Source of the DNA: Argopecten irradians
Taxonomy: Eukaryota; Mollusca; Bivalvia; Pectinida; Pectinidae
Direction: 5' to 3'
NCBI RefSeq assembly: GCF_041381155.1
Contig: NC_091134.1
Location: 68,490,469 to 68,554,468 of the forward strand
Length of the DNA stretch: 64,000 nt
Shown here in pieces: positions 61,001 through 64,000 of the stretch. Under the pieces are notes generated by a model. It was not told the origin of the DNA and did not search any database. It saw only the letters and a program-made list of their open reading frames with translations. Made by a program: the position numbers and the translations under genes. Within the stretch, counting starts at the first letter, position 1. Each line of letters starts with the position of its first letter.

Positions 61001-63132
61001 AAGGAAACTCTGATCACTTTTGGTTTGTCATAAAACATACTTCAACAGGTCTTATATATGTTGAAGGCTAAATCTAGCAATTTGAAATAAACATTAAAAC
61101 CTGGCCGTGTAGTGTCCAGAATTTCCAGGTGCTTTGACGGAGAATCGAATTTCTTCATACTGGTGCTAATATATAAGATATCATTACTGTCCCCGAGTGT
61201 TGGGTCTAGCGCTACCACGCCCTTACATCCACCGTAACGGATCTGAAATGCTGAGGGTACTCTGTCCAGCTTTAACGTCTTCGCTACCTGTAACAATATA
61301 ACACTTTATTTATCCCATGTGAAGTATTCACTGCTTTATGAAGGTCTCGTCCGTCTATTGCCTATTTCAATATTTAAATATTAATCTGAATTTCACGTTG
61401 AAATATATTGTACATCGTCAATGAAGCACACAACTGTATAAGGCTTCCATTTAAACTCCATAAAACAATATTGCGGCGGATGAAAATGTCATTATCTTGT
61501 CGAAATTAGTTATAAATGGATAAGTATTCTAAAAAATCAAACCTTTTCAACAATGTGATTTGGGGTCAAATTAGATATAATTTCGAAACATGAAATATTG
61601 ACTTTAACAATGTATCAACTGTTCAGACACTTTATGTTACACAAAAGATAAAGAATAAAGAAAAGAAACCTTTTTCGCCAGAGATAAGGATATCTTGCCG
61701 ATTCCATCAGTGAAACAGTAAGATTCGTGTTTGATATCCTCAATGAAAGCTACATTCTTATCGTCGACTTCAAATGTGTCTTTCGTAGCAGAGAAGCATA
61801 GGCCCATTCGGGATACATATGTTGCGACACACCGTTCCTCTTTGAAATCGCCGATGGAATTTCTTATCTTTTCTGACGTCCAACCTTCATACGGAGAAAA
61901 AAACCACACTCCATGATCCCTCAACTGGCTATTAGAACAGGCCAGAAACTCATAATGTCTATTTCCAATCGTAAATCCTTTATCCATGAAGTCACGTATC
62001 CTGTCGGATAGTATGGTCAATCCGTCGCCACTCAGCTTCGTAAAATCTTCATCTCGGAATACTACTCTTATGAAGTAGTCATGTTTGTATTGACGAATGA
62101 CTCTGTTTGGAACTATCGGTTCCTTTGCCATAGGAATTTCGCGGCTTGGGGTCACGACAAGTCTACGGCACATTGTCAGATGAGGCTCCTTAGTTTCGTC
62201 ATCATCAGTCTTCCACGAGCTTTTAACCTCTTGTAGACACTCCATAAATGAAGTGTTGAAATCAAAGAATTGATTATTCTCAGCTTTGCTTGCCATCAAT
62301 TGGAAAACGTCTGGAGTTAGAGCAGAACGATGTTTCCGTAGTATTGGGATCGACTCTGATGTAAGAGAGTCTGTGACTTTAAAACCACAAGAGAGAAGGC
62401 ACTGCCATCCGTACTCAAGTTCAAACGTACGGAAGGGAAGTGTCCTTGCGAGATCCTCTTCTCGTGGTCTTTTCTCTTTAATTGTAGCGAAGGCTAGTTT
62501 AAATCCAAACTGCCTTAACATTGTCAGTAGTGTCTGAATATCTTGCTTGATTTCTAATTTAGATTCACCATATGGTTTCTCTGGAATGTTCAAACAAATA
62601 ACGGAAGTATTTCCAAAGTCTTTTTTGTCGATTTGTTGAATGGACAAAGCTCGTTTGGGTAATTGGTTGTAATCTGTATAAACTTTTGGAACTTTTTTCA
62701 ATCCTAAGTAAATATACCAAGAAAGTTTGTGGTGATCAAAAACTATTCTCTCTTCGATCTGGGTGAATGATATTTGCACACTTTCTTGTCTTTTGATTTC
62801 AATAAGTTCCTTATTGTAGTCGAATGTAGTTGAGGGAAATAGGAGGCCATCATTAGATGGTGTAGTATCCCAATGGGAAACGAACTGATTCGAAGATACC
62901 AATGCACCTCCATACATGCTAACGCCTTTAAAAGATACCTTTGTATTATAGGAAATCTGATACATTCGTCGTTCCATAGGAAGAAACTCGAGCCAAGCAG
63001 CATTTTCAGCGTCTTTCTTGAATTCAAACCACTTTGCCAGAAGCAATCTTTCAAGTTCATGGAAACCAACTTCATCTTGAAGTTTAATTTCGGTCCAGAA
63101 AGATCTGTTTTCACCAGAAAAGATCTTTTCCA
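56745..63132 (-). CDS. Cellular RNA-dependent RNA polymerase with C-terminal nucleotidyltransferase-like extension; 5' partial, in-frame UAG
   Basis: Exons in coding order: 61670-63132, 61101-61287, 60327-60475, 56745-60182; phases agree and give about 1,744 codons. The first exon opens at a TTTCAG acceptor, so the N-terminus is further right and was not found. Eukaryotic RdRP (QDE-1/RDR/EGO-1 family) landmarks: NRVIRQYKHDYFIRVVFRDED, SYCFTDGIGKIS, PSAFQIRYGGCKGVVALDP, GILEYGQVF, CFHPGDLRKF and the catalytic SGSDLDGDKYF (DLDGD at 59751-59765). This enzyme class copies RNA templates into second strands for RNA silencing. The RdRP fold ends near AVDFPKTG..YPDFM and KILGKIYHQC. The same frame then runs on about 880 residues through a nucleotidyltransferase-like domain to a TAG at 56745. 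A UAG at 59733-59735 stands where the family has Trp. The donor after exon 1 (AAG|GTTTCT) is weak. Introns are small except for a foldback in the second. Confidence 0.9.
58254..58796 (-). other. Nucleotidyltransferase-like (Pol beta superfamily) domain within the RdRP frame
   Basis: Downstream of the RdRP fold the frame encodes IGLPALYLADISCADVDVYV, matching the layout of the FGSxxxGLxxxxSDxDxxV motif of Cid1/TUT/poly(A)-polymerase-type enzymes with one extra residue. The two strand Asp residues (DVD, 58679-58671) are kept, but the usual GS is GL. About 40 residues on, GRGQVNVTF stands where the third acidic residue (V-D-x-x) is expected, with Asn instead of Asp. Then SPLYKPIIVFLLDWARKYDL and DDEFVILILTIL resemble the PAP-associated helical domain (L..L.K.WA...). 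The fold call is good; catalytic activity is doubtful because two of the motif positions differ. Confidence 0.65.
59733..59735 (-). other. In-frame UAG at the conserved Trp after the RdRP catalytic motif
   Basis: The frame reads DLDGDKYFVC, UAG, DLKLLPP. RdRPs of plants and animals have Trp-Asp here (for example YFVCWD in plant RDRs). TAG differs from TGG by one base. The frame stays open for 995 codons after it, and the next 110 residues are typical RdRP C-terminal sequence. Confidence 0.9.
60765..60922. mobile_element. Foldback/MITE in RdRP intron 2
   Basis: CTGCTCCACTACGATGTTCT, ...ATCTAACAAC on the left is mirrored by GTTGTTAGAT...AGAGCATCGTAATGGAGCGG on the right, so about 65-bp arms can pair imperfectly around a short loop. 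It lies entirely within the intron between 60475 and 61101. No ORF. Confidence 0.6.
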
Positions 63133-63433
63133 CTGAAACAAAAGTAAAGAGATATGCATGTACATATTTATCTATCCCAAGGCGGTCTAATCATCAATGC
63201 CATATCTGACAAATTTAGTTTTCACTCTTTCACAATTCAAAACTGGACCAATATTAAACATTTCATATAGAATGGGAGCTGTATGATCATTATTTAGTAT
63301 TGTATAGATAATTGGATGATCGAGAGACAATGGACAATTATTCGGCATTTATAGAGAACGGCATGGACGAGGCGTTTCTCATGCAAAACGCGACTATCAA
63401 CACGAGGATACGTTTAAGTAAGACAGACAATTA
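63133..63433. other. Sequence upstream of the first RdRP exon seen
   Basis: This should be RdRP intron. No exon ending with a matching donor was found on the - strand. Confidence 0.4.
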
Positions 63434-63975
63434 TTGGTGACCCCCACAGAATATTGTATAAAGAGTTTGACCACTGGTTCCTTATCATTTCATGTATATT
63501 TTCTATACTGTCCTTTATACGTCAACCCTAGACGGCTCCTTTTTAACTCTATCTTGGAACTTGACAATGATATACCACTGACAACACAAACATTTTTGCA
63601 AGGCTCTGAAAGACACGATATAAACATTAACAAAGCTATATTGGATAAAGTTCAGTGCTTTGTCAGAGATACCAATAGATTTCGTTGATTTTGTTGAATA
63701 GATTTCGTTGAATTCGTTGAATATCTTGTAAAATCTTTTTTTTTTCTATTTGTTATGATATGAATTAGGAGACATTTTGTATATGATGTTTATCAATATC
63801 TAGCTTGATGTTTTAGCAAATCATCATCATTAAATAAATATAGCAATTCAGATTATTTATGTATATGTATCTACTGTTAATATGTAAGGAGAGGACGTGT
63901 ATAGGCATGTTGCCTGTTGCCCAATTCCGATTGTATGTAACATCTGACAATAAAATATTCTGAAATATTTTGTAG
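63434..63975 (+). mobile_element. 3' end of a second Jockey/CR1-type LINE
   Basis: A short frame ending at 63688 reads FHVYFLYCPLYVNPRRLLF, then IPLTTQTFLQGS and FVRDTNRF before the stop. This lines up with the C-terminus of the LINE at 47375 (HFFFECVLFDIERNILV, IPLDLDLLLFGS, FIKGSKRF). A 3' UTR of about 280 bp follows with AATAAA near 63951. Only the last 70-85 codons are present. It is diverged from the first LINE. It lies in the presumed RdRP intron or upstream region on the opposite strand. Confidence 0.7.
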
Positions 63976-64000
63976 AGGATATTACTACGTTAGGTAATTT

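Noticed and set aside
56745-63132. RdRP as an integrated RNA virus
   Set aside because: The DLDGD double-psi barrel signature, multi-exon structure and C-terminal layout are those of the cellular eukaryotic RdRP family, not of viral polymerases.
63331-63441. Short + strand ORF (about 37 codons) beginning MDNYSAFIENG
   Set aside because: No recognisable product, no splice-joined neighbour, and it lies in presumed RdRP intron next to a LINE fragment.
1-64000. LTR retroelements, endogenous retroviruses or Polintons
   Set aside because: No gag, protease, integrase, capsid or envelope-like frame and no long terminal direct repeats were seen. The only reverse transcriptase sequence belongs to non-LTR elements.

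Overview
The window looks like nuclear DNA of a lophotrochozoan animal, most likely a bivalve mollusc. It is AT-rich with long introns, it carries conserved animal genes (DOP1, EED) and a cellular-type RNA-dependent RNA polymerase, and it is full of the tandem-repeat-cored, (ACGG)n-bearing non-autonomous elements typical of bivalves. The species cannot be named from this sequence alone.

Layout. 1-2590 is a 46-bp satellite lying in an intron of DOP1. 2999-6358 holds the last three coding exons of DOP1 (+ strand). 6284-11640 is a roughly 120-bp satellite, about 44 copies, made from the end of the last DOP1 exon plus its 3' flank. 12217-14104 is a 56-bp satellite. 14.1-24.5 kb is gene-poor and holds a tandem duplication split by a 2.7-kb insertion, one intact tRNA-Arg(ACG) gene, a tRNA-Arg pseudogene and several repeats. 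25193-45496 (- strand) is a complete 12-exon EED gene (PRC2 subunit). Its 13-kb intron 10 contains an intronless gene on the + strand for a leucine-rich-repeat membrane protein (27273-30350), plus many non-autonomous elements. 47375-49338 is a 5'-truncated non-LTR retrotransposon with target-site duplications. 53.07-55.26 kb is a 50-bp satellite and 55.88-56.35 kb a 35-bp satellite. 56745-63132 (- strand) is an RNA-dependent RNA polymerase (RdRP) gene whose 5' end was not found in the window. The right edge holds a second LINE 3' fragment.

Main points. (1) The RdRP reading frame continues beyond the polymerase into a divergent Pol-beta-type nucleotidyltransferase domain and then an unrecognised module of about 440 residues. 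RdRPs and nucleotidyltransferases are separate partners in yeast and Tetrahymena RDRC complexes and in the nematode RdRP/RDE-3 pathway, so one polypeptide carrying both would be notable. (2) The same frame has a UAG where RdRPs have a conserved Trp, six residues after the catalytic DLDGD, with about 1,000 open codons after it. (3) Two host genes carry tandem arrays made from their own exon edges: the DOP1 stop-codon region (x44) and the EED exon 6 splice donor (x5).

Exon limits were set by hand from frame, splice sites and remembered family sequence. No search or alignment program was run.
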